Of a DNA stretch of 64,000 nucleotides, positions 63,928 to 64,000 are shown in pieces. The notes under the pieces are model-generated. The model worked only from the letters and a program-made list of their open reading frames with translations, was not told the origin of the DNA and ran no database searches. The stretch's first letter is position 1. Each line of letters opens with the position of its first letter. Origin of the DNA: Pricia mediterranea (lineage in GTDB: Bacteria > Bacteroidota > Bacteroidia > Flavobacteriales > Flavobacteriaceae); the NCBI RefSeq assembly GCF_032248455.1, contig NZ_JAVTTP010000001.1:2292501-2356500 (forward strand), written 5' to 3'. The translations under genes were made by a program, and so were the position numbers.

Positions 63928-64000
63928 TTGGAAAACGATAAGACAACTGACTATTCTGTAAATCGGTACAGTATGAGTCGGACAACCATCGAGATTTTAT
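63928..64000 (+). CDS. Partial open frame running off the window
   Basis: A frame from TTG 63928 (or ATG 63973) stays open to the last base: 24 codons. The product cannot be recognised from this length. Support is only the promoter-like box upstream and its position in the polysaccharide cluster. Confidence 0.3.
   Translation, partial: MENDKTTDYSVNRYSMSRTTIEIL

Overview
The window is a chromosomal segment of a member of the Bacteroidota, almost certainly a gliding marine Flavobacteriaceae. The evidence is a complete sprC-sprD-sprB-sprF gliding and type IX secretion operon, flavobacterial families such as GIN-domain (DUF2807), DUF4175, DUF4837 and bacterial GH3 proteins, few Shine-Dalgarno sequences, and recurrent TAnnTTTG promoter -7 boxes. 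I see no insertion sequence, prophage or CRISPR array.

Layout. 1-3.7 kb: 3' part of RNase R, a secreted GIN-domain protein and a LysE-family exporter. 3.8-4.3 kb (minus): tRNA-Cys and folB. 4.4-24.4 kb (minus): the spr operon, with a 4,872-residue SprB-like adhesin built of SprB-type repeats that include two large multi-domain duplications. 24.6-30.3 kb: glnS, a YtxH/holin-like envelope-stress trio, an SPFH protein and gltX. 30.4-37.3 kb: a DUF4175 membrane coiled-coil protein, ybeY, mnmG and a methyltransferase, with two parS-like palindromes on either side of mnmG. 38-45 kb: an OmpH/Skp-like lipoprotein, holB, pgk, a MltD-like transglycosylase and a DUF4837 lipoprotein. 44.8-48.3 kb (minus): a small membrane protein, a PorE-like OmpA protein and tatA. 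48.9-53.2 kb: an M23 peptidase, a GH3 enzyme and a protein whose C-terminal half looks like a nucleoside phosphorylase/nucleosidase. 53.2-64 kb: a surface-polysaccharide cluster with a Wzz-like protein, rfbBACD for dTDP-L-rhamnose, asnB, a tagD-like glycerol-3-phosphate cytidylyltransferase, wecB, a Wzx-like flippase and a CDP-glycerol glycerophosphotransferase.

How it fits together. The spr operon encodes the moving surface adhesin and its outer-membrane partners. SprD ends in two copies of a SPOR-like domain that is also found at the N-terminus of the PorE-like OmpA protein 25 kb away, which hints at a shared periplasmic target in the type IX/gliding apparatus. The last 11 kb supplies activated rhamnose, ManNAc-type sugar and CDP-glycerol, so the predicted product is a rhamnose-containing surface glycan carrying glycerol phosphate. 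The two parS-like sites next to mnmG suggest that this locus lies in the ParB-organised, origin-proximal domain.

Least certain points: gene starts are uncertain where no leader signal exists, promoter calls rest on a short consensus, and the functions of the DUF families are inferred from motifs only.
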